A DNA stretch of 64,000 nucleotides from Stieleria mannarensis (GTDB lineage: Bacteria; Planctomycetota; Planctomycetia; Pirellulales; Pirellulaceae). Positions 18,440 to 26,641 of the stretch are shown here, one piece after another; within the stretch, counting starts at the first letter, position 1, and every line of letters starts with the position of its first letter. The notes under the pieces were generated by a model. It worked only from the letters and a program-made list of their open reading frames with translations. It made no database searches and had not been told where the DNA came from. The stretch is taken from positions 55,008 through 119,007 of the forward strand of contig NZ_JACEHH010000030.1 of the NCBI RefSeq assembly GCF_014154935.1. The letters run 5' to 3'. The translations under genes and the position numbers were made by a program.

Positions 18440-18522
18440 CAGGTGTGATCAGACTAAATCAACAGGCCGTTAGGCGGTCTGGGCGGTAGTCAAACGCGGC
18501 AGGACATTTCAAGATAACGGAA

Positions 18523-18546
18523 CCACCTTCTGGCGAAGGTCGCTAC
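18523..18546. repeat. Single GTAG-type REP unit
   Basis: One half of the REP/BIME family: CCACCTTC, loop TGGC, GAAGGTCG then CTAC, which is the reverse complement of GTAG plus hairpin. It lies 30 bp upstream of the next gene. No partner unit was seen. Confidence 0.65.
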
Positions 18547-18575
18547 GATTGATCGGCAATTCACACAAGACAGCG

Positions 18576-19262
18576 ATGGAAACAGACCCGCAAATGACCG
18601 AAGACACTGCGACCTTGGAACCGCCGGGGTCGATCGCCGTGATCGGCGCCGGGCCGCTGGGAATCGAAGCGGCACTCTATGGACGCTTTCTCGGTTACAA
18701 CGTGACGCTGTTCGAGGCCGTCGAGGTGGCTCATTCGATGGCCGATGGGCGCGACCAGCCGATCCCGATGATGCCCGATCGCTGTCTCTCTCCGCTGGCC
18801 AAAGGGGCCCTGGAGGCTCAAGCCGGCGATGACGAACCAAAGTCACTGCCGCTTTCGATCGGCGAGTGGATCGATCGCGTCTGGTTGCCGTTGACCCAAA
18901 CCGATCTGCTCCGCGACCGACTGCGTTGTCCGGCCCGGGTCAGTGCGATGGAACTGGTGTCGCCGCAAACTGACGGTGGGGAAGACAGCGACGAGGAAAA
19001 CGACGTGCCGCCGGATTTTCGGCTGCGTCTTGCCGAGGGCGAAACGGCCGACTTTGAAGCCGTGATTTTGGCCACGGCAGCCGGGGGGCGAGAGATCCAG
19101 CGGTCCTTTGACGAGCCGGTCGATTATCTGTTTGCCGTCGGCCGGCAGCCGTCCGGAGATGCCGAGCAAGACTTTGCCAGTGGACTCAAACAGATCGTGG
19201 CCGTGTACGCGTCGCTGGGCGGACGAGCGGATCTGGACCTGTACCGGCCCCCACGCGGCTGA
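18576..19262 (+). CDS. Rossmann-fold FAD/NAD-binding protein, uncharacterised
   Basis: A 228-residue protein beginning with a clear dinucleotide-binding motif, GAGPLGIEAALYGRFLG, ending in the acidic FEA. A second motif, AVILATAAGG, and AVGRQPSG near residues 190-200 resemble the GxxP/ATG motif of FAD-dependent pyridine nucleotide oxidoreductases. The protein is much shorter than those enzymes (about 350-450 residues), so it may be a reduced or decayed member. Start uncertain: ATG 18576 is used; ATG 18594 and TTG 18549 are in frame. It has no obvious operon partner. Confidence 0.55.
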   Translation: METDPQMTEDTATLEPPGSIAVIGAGPLGIEAALYGRFLGYNVTLFEAVEVAHSMADGRDQPIPMMPDRCLSPLAKGALEAQAGDDEPKSLPLSIGEWIDRVWLPLTQTDLLRDRLRCPARVSAMELVSPQTDGGEDSDEENDVPPDFRLRLAEGETADFEAVILATAAGGREIQRSFDEPVDYLFAVGRQPSGDAEQDFASGLKQIVAVYASLGGRADLDLYRPPRG

Positions 19263-19327
19263 GACTGCCCTTGATTTCTGTGGGGAGATCGGCGAGATAA
19301 GAGGCGGACGTTTAAAGTTAAGACGAA

Positions 19328-19660
19328 TCCCTCCCTGGCAGAGGTTCTGCGGTGATTGGCCTCTGGATTAACAGGCGTTTACGACTTCACCCTCCCTCTG
19401 GGAGGGTCGCGGAGGAGTGAGCGACGACGCGGGGAGGGTTGATCTGCGCTTCGATGTTACCCGAGGACGAAAGTTTGTCCGATGATTCACCGTTCGACCT
19501 CCCCTCGCTGCGCTCGACCCTCCTGCCAGGAGGGTTAATTTGAAAAATCGCACGACCTCGATAGGGAGGGTCGATTCATGATGTTTGAATATTTTCGAGC
19601 TGCAGCGAACCCTCCCGCTCCGAGCTTAATCTCCTCCTCGACCCTCCCCGCAAGGCAGTG
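19328..19660. repeat. CCCTCCC repeat element, copy R3 (double)
   Basis: The longest copy, 333 bp, made of two adjacent elements. It carries CTCTGGGAGGGTCGCGGAGG, CCCCTCGCTGCGCTCGACCC, GCACGACCTCG, then a second AGGGAGGGTCGATTCATGAT and CTCCTCCTCGACCCTCCCC. It fills most of the gap upstream of fliO. Confidence 0.7.
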
Positions 19661-19676
19661 TGTCTTTAGGTGTTTG

Positions 19677-20312
19677 ATGGCTTCAAGACTTAACCTCGTC
19701 CGTCTGCCCTGCCGATTTTGCGTCCTGGTTTGGTTCACTGCGATTTCGTGCTGCGCGGTGACCTGTCCGGCGCAGGACCGGCTGCCGGGCGATTCGGTCT
19801 ATCGTCGCGGTGTCGCGTCGGTGGTGGATCGTCCGACGCCGACCGAGCCGACCCGGCACACTTCGGCGGGTGAGTTCCCGGCGTTGGTCGTTCCGGGGGA
19901 TGCCGATGCGGACGGCCGAGCGTCTTCGGATGGGGCGTTGGCCGGACCGCTGGTGACCACGGTCAGTTCGCTGTTGGTCGTACTGGCGGTATTCGGCGGT
20001 CTGGTTTGGATCTCGCGTCGCTATGGATCCTCGCGGACGTTTCAGGGAGCATTGCCTGAAGACGTGCTGAGAACGCTTGGCAGTTCGGCGATCGATGCCA
20101 AGACCCGCGTGACGTTTGTGAAGGTGGGGGCTCGAATATTGGTGATCGGGCAGACCGCCAGCGGTGACCCGCAGACGTTGTCGGAGATCACGGATCCGGA
20201 GGAGGTCGAGCGGTTGACCAATCGCTGTTTGGGGCGACCGGAGATCGTCGGCCGACGCTCGGCGTATCCCAGCGATGTGCAGGCGTCGCGTCGCGATTTG
20301 GCCGCCGGATGA
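19677..20312 (+). CDS. fliO: FliO-like flagellar biosynthesis protein
   Basis: A 211-residue protein with an N-terminal signal or anchor segment (residues 1-30), a single transmembrane helix near residues 85-105 (LVTTVSSLLVVLAVFGGLVW), and a cytosolic tail. The tail holds LGSSAIDAKTRVTFVKVG, RILVIGQ and SEITDPEEV, which fits the FliO domain that assists assembly of the flagellar export gate FliP. No other flagellar gene is in the window. ATG 19677 is chosen, since the frame upstream crosses repeat DNA. Its stop overlaps the start of gltS by four bases. Confidence 0.7.
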   Translation: MASRLNLVRLPCRFCVLVWFTAISCCAVTCPAQDRLPGDSVYRRGVASVVDRPTPTEPTRHTSAGEFPALVVPGDADADGRASSDGALAGPLVTTVSSLLVVLAVFGGLVWISRRYGSSRTFQGALPEDVLRTLGSSAIDAKTRVTFVKVGARILVIGQTASGDPQTLSEITDPEEVERLTNRCLGRPEIVGRRSAYPSDVQASRRDLAAG

Positions 20313-21733
20313 GTTTGGCGATCCTGACCGTTGCGATTCTGCTGTTGGTCGGCGTCGTCTTGAGGCAGTCGCTGCGTCTGCTGCGCGTGTTGTTCATTCC
20401 CGGGTCGGTCGTGGCGGGGCTGGTCGGTTTGATGGCGGTGACGTTGCTGGGGCGATTCGGTGGGGAGGTTGTCGCGGCGAAGACGGCGGAGCTGAACGAG
20501 ACCTTGGCCGGTTGGCCGGGGCCGCTGATCGCCGTGGTGTTTGCGGCGATGATGTTGCAACAATCCGGCGGCAGCCCGCGGCCCCATGACGATTCGACCG
20601 CCCGCCGCGTCGGACGCCAAGGATTGATGGTCTGGATCATCGTGCTGGGGGAGACGATGGTCGGATTGTGGGCAACTTGGCTGTTGATTCAGCCCTTGTA
20701 CGAGGTGCCCAATTCGTTCGGCATGCTGATCGAAACCGGTTTTGCCGGTGGCCACGGCACCGCCGCCGCGATGGGGCAGGTGTTCGCCAGCGAGCACGTC
20801 GGTCTGGACGCCGGGCTGGATTTAGGCTTGTTGATGGCGACGTGCGGATTGGTCTACGGCGTGGTCAGCGGCATCTTTTGGATCAACGTTGCCTCGCGGT
20901 TGGGATGGTTGCGGCACGATTCGACGGAGTCAGCGTCGACGAGCGTGTCGCAGCAGCCCAAACCGATCGGGTACCAGACGACGTCTTCCGATGCGATCGA
21001 TCCGCTGTTGTTGCAGATCGTCTGGATCGCCTTGGCCGTCGGTGTGGGGATGTTGCTGCAAATGGCGGTGCTGGGGTTGGCCGGCCAGATCGACCTGGCG
21101 ATGGGGACCGGTGCCGCGTCGGGGGCGGAGGGTGCCGATGCGGAATTGTCCAAGCGGATGTCGGCGAGCAACGTGATGGATTTTCCATTGTTCATCTACA
21201 CGATGTTCGGGGGCTGGCTGGTCCGCCGCGTGCTGCGTCTTCTCGGGCAAACCCATCGCATCGATTCGATGACGATCCAGCGGCTCAGTTCGACCGCGAT
21301 GGAGATTCTGGTCGTCGCCGCGATCACGTCGTTGAAGCTGAGTGCAGTGGCCGCGTTGATCGGGCCGTTTTCGATCTTGTTTGTTTGTGGGGCAATTTGG
21401 ACGGCCATCTGTTTGATGGTGATCTCGCGCTGGGTATTGCCTGGTGAGTATTGGTTTCGGTTGGCTCTGATCAATTACGGGATGTCGACCGGCACGACGG
21501 CGACGGGGTTTGTGTTGTTGCGGGTGGTCGATCCGGAGTTGAAGACGGGCGCGGCGAGTGACTATGCGCTGGCGGCACCGCTGTCGGCCCCTTTCATCGG
21601 CGGTGGAATTCTGACGATCGCGTTGCCGCTGGTGTTGTTGGAGCGGGTTTCGATCGCTTGGCCTGCGACCGTGATTGCCGCGGCGGTGTTGGTGTTGATT
21701 GGGGTGGGGCGGCGGCTGGGCCGGTCCGGTTGA
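20309..21733 (+). CDS. gltS: Sodium/glutamate symporter family protein (GltS)
   Basis: A 474-residue integral membrane protein with about 11-13 hydrophobic helices that should import glutamate with sodium. Family signs are the two inverted helical halves, the loop ETGFAGGHGTAAAMG after the first half, and LALINYGMSTGTTATGFVLL with its repeat-like partner in the second half. It is longer than E. coli GltS (401) because of a hydrophilic insertion near residues 208-230 and an extended loop near residue 265. The start overlaps the fliO stop (ATGA). Substrate by family only. Confidence 0.85.
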   Translation: MSLAILTVAILLLVGVVLRQSLRLLRVLFIPGSVVAGLVGLMAVTLLGRFGGEVVAAKTAELNETLAGWPGPLIAVVFAAMMLQQSGGSPRPHDDSTARRVGRQGLMVWIIVLGETMVGLWATWLLIQPLYEVPNSFGMLIETGFAGGHGTAAAMGQVFASEHVGLDAGLDLGLLMATCGLVYGVVSGIFWINVASRLGWLRHDSTESASTSVSQQPKPIGYQTTSSDAIDPLLLQIVWIALAVGVGMLLQMAVLGLAGQIDLAMGTGAASGAEGADAELSKRMSASNVMDFPLFIYTMFGGWLVRRVLRLLGQTHRIDSMTIQRLSSTAMEILVVAAITSLKLSAVAALIGPFSILFVCGAIWTAICLMVISRWVLPGEYWFRLALINYGMSTGTTATGFVLLRVVDPELKTGAASDYALAAPLSAPFIGGGILTIALPLVLLERVSIAWPATVIAAAVLVLIGVGRRLGRSG

Positions 21734-21881
21734 GTTGAGGAGCTGCAGTGAAAACACTCTCACACCGCCAATCGACCCTCTCCTCGCTACGCTCGACTCC
21801 ATAGGCATCAAGTGAAGAGGAAACCCACTTCGGAAGCATTGATGTCAACACAACTTACAGTCAACACAACGTACAGTGGCT

Positions 21882-21913
21882 CCCTTCTCCCCCGGCTTTG
21901 CGGGGGAGAAGGG
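21882..21913. repeat. Perfect 13 bp stem-loop
   Basis: CCCTTCTCCCCCG, a six-base loop GCTTTG, then CGGGGGAGAAGGG. No T-run follows, so it is a repeat or structural hairpin rather than a typical terminator. It follows gltS by 150 bp. Confidence 0.7.
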
Positions 21914-22021
21914 TTGGGGATGAGGGGGCCAGCGCCGCGGAATCTGGTTGGGTGTACGGTCCCTCACCCCAGCCTGGCCCGATGGAAATCAAGGGAACTT
22001 GGAAGGTTGGGTAGGTTCGGG

Positions 22022-22170
22022 GGCGTTCAGGGATTCTGCTGGATCCCTCGATTGCAAATTGCAAATTGTTCATTGCAAAATTTAAATTTGCCGGGAATCG
22101 TCGCTCAATTCATTTTGCAATTTGCAGTGTTCATTTTGCAATTTGCAATCATTGTCGGTTCACCAGTATC
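22022..22170. repeat. AT-rich dispersed repeat with ATTGCAAATT motifs, copy 1
   Basis: Contains GATTGCAAATTGCAAATTG and later CATTTTGCAATTTGCAATC, so the block is itself imperfectly palindromic. The flanks GGGATTCTGCTGGATCCCTCG and GTCGGTTCACC are also found, inverted, around the copy at 45277-45421. Confidence 0.7.
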
Positions 22171-22440
22171 AACCGCCACTCAATTCTCATCAGGCCACCC
22201 GCAGCCCCTCTCCCCAAAACAGATCGCGGTCATCATCCTTCCGCGATCAACTTCTGTTGACGCGATCTGTTTTAGGTAGCTTGGAGCCATGCTCTAAATT
22301 GCGGACCGATTTGTGTAGACACCAACGCACTGCCAGGGAGCGTGAAATCTTGACTCGATGCCGATGGGGGGGAGTGCAGCGAGGGCAGAGTCGAACGATC
22401 ACCAGAGCACCTTCGCGAAACTCAGCGGGATCGTTAGAAC

Positions 22441-23379
22441 ATGTCGATCAAATTCCCGCCACCAGGAGCCCGTCACCAGGAGATTGCATTGTCCAGCGTC
22501 ACCGTCCCCGCCGATGACTTTCCGCCGCTTCCGGCCCCGACGTTTGGGCATCGGGTTGCGGTGTGGTGGATGATCTTGAAAACGTCCTTGGGCGAACGGT
22601 TGGTGTACCGCGGCGATTTCGCCCTGGGGACGCTGATGCGATTCCTGCCGATCATCACGCAGATCTTTTTGTGGTACGCGGTGTTCGATTCGATCGGGGA
22701 CCCCGAAGGCAGTTCGGCGGCCCAGATCGGCGGGTTCGGGTTTCGCGACATGGTTGCGTATTACTTGCTGACGATGATCGCCCGGGCGTTTTCCAGCATG
22801 CCGGGATTGGCCTCGGGCATCGCTCAGCAAATCCGCGAGGGGGAGATCAAGCGGTTTCTGATTCAGCCGATCGATTTGATCGCGTTCCTGTTGCTGACCC
22901 GGATCGCTCACAAGCTGGCTTATTACGCGATCGCGGTGGCGCCCTTCGCGTTGGTGTTTTTCTTGGCGCGAGATTACTTCGTCGGTGGCTGGCCCAGTCT
23001 GCCGGTGTTCCTGGCGTTTTGTGGTTCGCTGGTGATGGGGTTTCTGATCGGATTTTTCTTGGAAGCGGCGATCGGGATGATCGGGTTTTGGTTCCTGGAG
23101 GTCAGTTCGTTGCTGTTTGTGATCATGTTGTTCAGCTTCTTTTTGTCTGGACACATGTTCCCGCTGACGATGTTGCCCGAGAGTGTTTTGACGGTGGTGA
23201 ATTGGTTGCCGTTTAAGTACCTGGCGTATTTCCCGGCGGCGATCTTTTTGGAGAAGATTCCGGAGGAGGAGTTGGCGCGGGAGATGTGGATCGAAGCCGG
23301 ATGGTTGGTGTTCTTTATCATCCTGTGCCGCATCGCCTACGCCCGCGGCGTCAAACGCTACAGCGGATTCGGAGGGTAA
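22441..23379 (+). CDS. ABC-2 type transporter permease (DUF990), first of a pair
   Basis: A 312-residue membrane protein with about six hydrophobic helices after a 40-residue Pro-rich cytosolic tail. The layout and the QIREGEIKRFLIQPID segment after the second helix match the DUF990/ABC-2 permease family. The second permease starts 5 bp after its stop, using a GGAGGG site inside the end of this gene, so the two are expected to form a heterodimeric channel. The family usually sits beside an ABC ATPase of the NatA type; none is found here. ATG 22441 is the only good start. Confidence 0.8.
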   Translation: MSIKFPPPGARHQEIALSSVTVPADDFPPLPAPTFGHRVAVWWMILKTSLGERLVYRGDFALGTLMRFLPIITQIFLWYAVFDSIGDPEGSSAAQIGGFGFRDMVAYYLLTMIARAFSSMPGLASGIAQQIREGEIKRFLIQPIDLIAFLLLTRIAHKLAYYAIAVAPFALVFFLARDYFVGGWPSLPVFLAFCGSLVMGFLIGFFLEAAIGMIGFWFLEVSSLLFVIMLFSFFLSGHMFPLTMLPESVLTVVNWLPFKYLAYFPAAIFLEKIPEEELAREMWIEAGWLVFFIILCRIAYARGVKRYSGFGG

Positions 23380-23384
23380 CGTCG

Positions 23385-24242
23385 ATGGAGGAACTACTGC
23401 GGTACATCCGTGTGTTTGCGACGTTCGCCCGAAACAGTCTGGTCCGTGACATGACGTTTCGATTGAACTTTTTCTTGCAATGCGTCAGCAGTCTGGGTTG
23501 GACGGCGATGAACGTCGGTTTCTACCTGATCATTTTTGAGCATACCGGATCGATCGGCGAAGGGACCGGTTGGGACCGCGATCGGTTCTTTTTGTTCATC
23601 GCGACGACCTGGTTCATCAATTCGCTGGTGCAGGCGTTTTTCATGCCCAACGCGCAAGAATTTAGTGAGATGATTCGGACCGGCGGGCTGGATTTCGCGC
23701 TATTGAAGCCGATCGATACACAGTTCTTGATTTCGTTTCGGCGGGTCGACTGGAGTCAGTTGTCCAACTTTTTTGCCGGCGGGGTGATCGCGGCGGTGTC
23801 GCTGTGGAATTTGGCCCATCGCGAGGTCGATCCGATGGTGCCGTCGGCGTTGTCGGTCGTGTTGTACCTGGTGTTTGTGGTCTGCGGGATCATGATCATG
23901 TACAGCGTGATGATCACGTTGAGTGCGACGAGTGTTTGGTTGGGACGGAATCAGTCGCTGTACAATTTCTGGTTTTACATCACCAATTTCAGCCGCTATC
24001 CGATGGAGATCTACAACCGCGGTTACTTGGGCAAGCCGCTGTTCGGTCTGTTCACGTTTGTGATTCCGATCCTGTTGGTGGTGAATGTTCCGGCGCGGAT
24101 CTTGGCCGATCCCTTGGTCGCGCGCGAGGACGGCGCCCAGTGGTACGTGGTTTGGGCGGCGGTGATGACGGTGTTCAGCGTGTTGGCCAGTCGCTGGTTG
24201 TTCCGCAAGAGTCTGCTGAGTTACCGCAGCGCCAGTTCGTGA
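23385..24242 (+). CDS. ABC-2 type transporter permease (DUF990), second of a pair
   Basis: A 285-residue membrane protein with about six helices and the equivalent segment EMIRTGGLDFALLKPIDTQF, marking it as the paralogous partner of the preceding permease. ATG 23385 follows the upstream stop by 5 bp and has a GGAGGG Shine-Dalgarno at 23371-23376; the longer frame from 23286 overlaps the upstream gene and is not used. Function is transport in concert with an ATPase encoded elsewhere; the substrate is unknown. Downstream lies an inverted-repeat element. Confidence 0.8.
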   Translation: MEELLRYIRVFATFARNSLVRDMTFRLNFFLQCVSSLGWTAMNVGFYLIIFEHTGSIGEGTGWDRDRFFLFIATTWFINSLVQAFFMPNAQEFSEMIRTGGLDFALLKPIDTQFLISFRRVDWSQLSNFFAGGVIAAVSLWNLAHREVDPMVPSALSVVLYLVFVVCGIMIMYSVMITLSATSVWLGRNQSLYNFWFYITNFSRYPMEIYNRGYLGKPLFGLFTFVIPILLVVNVPARILADPLVAREDGAQWYVVWAAVMTVFSVLASRWLFRKSLLSYRSASS

Positions 24243-24251
24243 GGGCTGGAG

Positions 24252-24366
24252 AGTCGCCGTGTTCTCCGAACTCGGCGCGGGGCAAAGCTTCGCTTTTTCG
24301 CGCACGCCGAGTTCGGAGAACACGGCGACTATTTGGGTACGCCGAGTTCGGAGAACACGGCGACTT
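24252..24366. repeat. Inverted-repeat element with 25 bp arms plus an extra arm (left of Uma2 gene)
   Basis: Left arm GTCGCCGTGTTCTCCGAACT from 24253. A matching inverted arm ends at 24330, with a core GGGCAAAGCTTCGCTTTTTC. A third arm in the same sense as the second lies at 24339-24366. A related, oppositely oriented copy is at 24987-25062, on the other side of the Uma2 gene. Confidence 0.75.
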
Positions 24367-24387
24367 TCATTGAGTTGCGGTCGACCA

Positions 24388-24927
24388 CTAACGATTGAAA
24401 AACGCCTTTGGATCCACTCGGAGTTCGCAGTCGTCACACAGGGAGAACGTCAGTTCGTGTGACGCATCCAGGGACTGAAACCCCGTCGCGGTGGATTGAA
24501 AGGCTTCGACGGTTTCGGTATCCGGATCCAGGATCAGGTAGATGCCGACGGCGGATTCGTGGTACAGCGTTTTCTTGTGGATTCGGTCTCGGTCGGCGGT
24601 CGCGGGCGAGACGATTTCTGCGACGATCGCGGGAGTCGATTTGACGTGACCGCTGGGGGGGCCGCCGCAAACGACGACGGCATCGGGACGCACGACGGTG
24701 TCATCGGCGATCACCCAGTCGATTTCGCACAGGGCGGTCGCATCGCAATCGATCGAGCGCAGTGCCTGGCGCAATTCCGAGACAAGATTGACCAGCACCA
24801 TTTGATGTTTGCCGAAGGGGCTGGGGCTCATCGCGACCGGGATCCCCTGCCAGAGCTCCCAATCGCCTTCCCATTGCCGGTAATCGTCCACGGTGTAGCG
24901 GGGCAGGTATTTGGCGGCAGAAGACAT
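24388..24927 (-). CDS. Uma2 family endonuclease-like protein (DUF820)
   Basis: A 179-residue protein of the Uma2/DUF820 family, a PD-(D/E)XK-fold group of predicted nucleases with unknown targets. Visible features are the [20 protein letters not shown] start, [11 protein letters not shown] with the family's conserved Asp, [11 protein letters not shown] with the Glu, and [21 protein letters not shown] 24927 is used; the frame upstream to 25074 runs through repeat DNA and is rejected. It is a single gene bracketed by inverted copies of one repeat family, which could reflect past mobilisation. Confidence 0.85.
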   Translation of the reverse strand: MSSAAKYLPRYTVDDYRQWEGDWELWQGIPVAMSPSPFGKHQMVLVNLVSELRQALRSIDCDATALCEIDWVIADDTVVRPDAVVVCGGPPSGHVKSTPAIVAEIVSPATADRDRIHKKTLYHESAVGIYLILDPDTETVEAFQSTATGFQSLDASHELTFSLCDDCELRVDPKAFFNR

Positions 24928-24986
24928 CAGAGAATCCGGGGGATAGCGGTATGCAACGGATCCATTATAGCGATGACGTTTCGAGT

Positions 24987-25062
24987 GTCGCCGTGTTCTC
25001 CGAACTCGGCGCACGCGAAAAGCGAAGCTTTGTCCCGCGCCGACCTCGGAGAGGACGGCGAC
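24987..25062. repeat. Inverted-repeat element (right of Uma2 gene)
   Basis: Left arm GTCGCCGTGTTCTCCGAACT at 24988. The imperfect right arm CGACCTCGGAGAGGACGGCG ends near 25062. The core AAAAGCGAAGCTTTGTCCCG is the reverse complement of the core in the copy at 24252. Confidence 0.75.
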
Positions 25063-25148
25063 TGTCCGGTCCAATCAAAAACAAAGCTGCGGTAGACTAC
25101 TCACAGCGAGCGGAAATCAACATGCAGACGCGCGACAAGGGAGAACAG

Positions 25149-25814
25149 ATGGACGTCTCAAAAGACATCGTATGGCACCAGCACAGCGTCGACCGAGAGA
25201 TGCGCGAGCGGCGGCTCGGGCAACAGGGCTGTGTGATTTGGTTCACGGGGTTGAGCGGTTGTGGCAAGAGTACGATCGCCAACGCGTTGGACGTGATGCT
25301 TTCCGAAGCCGGGCGGGCGACGACGTTGTTGGACGGTGACAACGTGCGTCATGGCTTGTGCGCGCCGCCGGCTGTCTTGGAACCCGAGCACGGGGCGGAG
25401 TTCGCCCGGCGATTCGGGTTGGGGTTCGGCGCGGTCGACCGGGAGGAGAACATCCGCCGGATCGGCAGCGTGGCGGCGTTGATGGCGTCGGCGGGGCTGA
25501 TCACGTTGACGGCGTTTGTCAGCCCCTATCGCCGGGATCGCGACCGGGTTCGCAAAATCGTTTCCCAGGCGGGCCGGCCGAGTGATTTTGTGGAAGTGTT
25601 TGTCGACACGCCGCTGGAGGTCTGTGAGGCCCGTGACCCGAAGGGGTTGTACAAGAAGGCGCGTGCCGGAGAGATTAAACAGTTCACCGGCATCAGCGAC
25701 CCATACGAATCGCCGGAGACGCCCGAGATCCGCCTGGACGGGGGGGCGGGCAAATCCGTCGACGAGTTGGCCGGGCAGGTGAAGGCCTGGTTGGTCGAGC
25801 ACGGGGTATTTTAG
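25149..25814 (+). CDS. cysC: Adenylyl-sulfate kinase (APS kinase)
   Basis: Phosphorylates adenosine 5'-phosphosulfate to PAPS with ATP, in the cytoplasm. Diagnostic features: P-loop GLSGCGKST (residues 34-42), [31 protein letters not shown] and [20 protein letters not shown]. Length 221, slightly above the usual 200. ATG 25149 has a GGGAG site six bases upstream and matches the family N-terminus; ATG 25122 is also in frame. No cysD, cysN or other sulfate gene is adjacent, so it may serve sulfation rather than assimilation. Confidence 0.95.
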   Translation: MDVSKDIVWHQHSVDREMRERRLGQQGCVIWFTGLSGCGKSTIANALDVMLSEAGRATTLLDGDNVRHGLCAPPAVLEPEHGAEFARRFGLGFGAVDREENIRRIGSVAALMASAGLITLTAFVSPYRRDRDRVRKIVSQAGRPSDFVEVFVDTPLEVCEARDPKGLYKKARAGEIKQFTGISDPYESPETPEIRLDGGAGKSVDELAGQVKAWLVEHGVF

Positions 25815-25899
25815 GCCGTTTCAAGTTGGGAGTTTCAAGTTTCATGTTGGGGGACAGGGAGAAACCAGAAACCCAAAACCTGGAACTGATTTTTTGCCG

Positions 25900-25927
25900 T
25901 TGCGGTATTGGGCGAGGGCGGTAAACT
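25900..25927 (+). promoter_or_regulatory. Possible sigma-70 promoter for rpsO
   Basis: TTGCGG (25900-25905), 16 bp spacer, TAAACT (25922-25927), 54 bp upstream of the rpsO start. Only moderate matches to consensus; listed because it fits the position. Confidence 0.35.
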
Positions 25928-25981
25928 ACCGGACCGTAAATCAGACACGAAACAAAAATTTGGTTTGAAAGTAAGTACGAA

Positions 25982-26251
25982 ATGACGATTTCGAAGCAGC
26001 GAAAAGCTGAAGTCATCAAAGAACACGGTGCAAACGAAGGCGATTCGGGTTCTCCGGAGGTTCAGATCGCGATTTTGACCGAGCGAATCAACGGTTTGAC
26101 CGAGCACATGCGGACGCACAACAAAGACTATGCGTCTCGCCGAGGGTTGCTCGGACTGGTCAGCCGCCGCCGTCGCTTGCTTGACTATGTCCGCGGGGAG
26201 GACCCGCAGAGATACTTGGATATCATCGGAAAGCTGGGCATTCGTAAGTAG
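25982..26251 (+). CDS. rpsO: 30S ribosomal protein S15
   Basis: An 89-residue primary binding protein of the central domain of 16S rRNA. It has the normal bacterial length and the diagnostic stretches [29 protein letters not shown] and RRRRLLDYV, ending [12 protein letters not shown]. The ATG is preceded by an AAGTACGA-like weak ribosome site. It is followed by pnp after a 390 bp spacer, the widespread rpsO-pnp order, which suggests shared transcription or autoregulation, though the long spacer may carry its own signals. Confidence 0.97.
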   Translation: MTISKQRKAEVIKEHGANEGDSGSPEVQIAILTERINGLTEHMRTHNKDYASRRGLLGLVSRRRRLLDYVRGEDPQRYLDIIGKLGIRK

Positions 26252-26641
26252 CCCGGAACATCGGCCGCTCTGGCGTGACGAAGGCTTCGGCCAACAGTCG
26301 CCATCGCGGCGACCGGAGATTGATTTCTCGCTTTCTTCTTCACGCCCGGCTGCCTCTATGCAATCGCCGGGCGGGGTTCGGCAAGCGCTGTGCTTGCCGC
26401 TGTCGAGGGTGATTGAAACTGCCCTCCCCTCTCTCCAGAGCCTTTTCTCTCATCGCCCCTGATCTCGTTCGCCTGCGTTGGACCGTGCCGGCGGGAATCG
26501 TAGAGCATGGGGAGTGATCTCGATTCGGTAGGTCGGAAACGGTCCGCTATCGTTCATGACTTCGGGCACCCCGCTGGCAATTGGGCCGGTCGGTTGCCGG
26601 AGTAATTTTGTTGTAGTTGTAGTTGCAGGAAGGAAAGTAAA
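26252..26641. other. rpsO-pnp spacer with two hairpins
   Basis: A 390 bp non-coding spacer. Hairpin 1: CGCCCGGC (26343-26350) pairs with GCCGGGCG (26366-26373). Hairpin 2: GGCAAGC (26380-26386) pairs with GCTTGCC (26392-26398). In enterobacteria the pnp leader is cleaved by RNase III and pnp is autoregulated; these stems are candidate sites by analogy only. Neither has a T-run, so termination is unlikely. Confidence 0.45.

Larger units (their letters stand above)
21734..22440. other. Repeat-rich intergenic region
   Basis: A 707 bp region without a convincing gene. It holds a CCCTCC-type repeat fragment near 21770-21800, a perfect 13 bp stem at 21882-21913, and a roughly 149 bp repeat at 22022-22170 that recurs inverted at 45277. 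No promoter for the downstream permease pair could be named with confidence. Confidence 0.6.
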
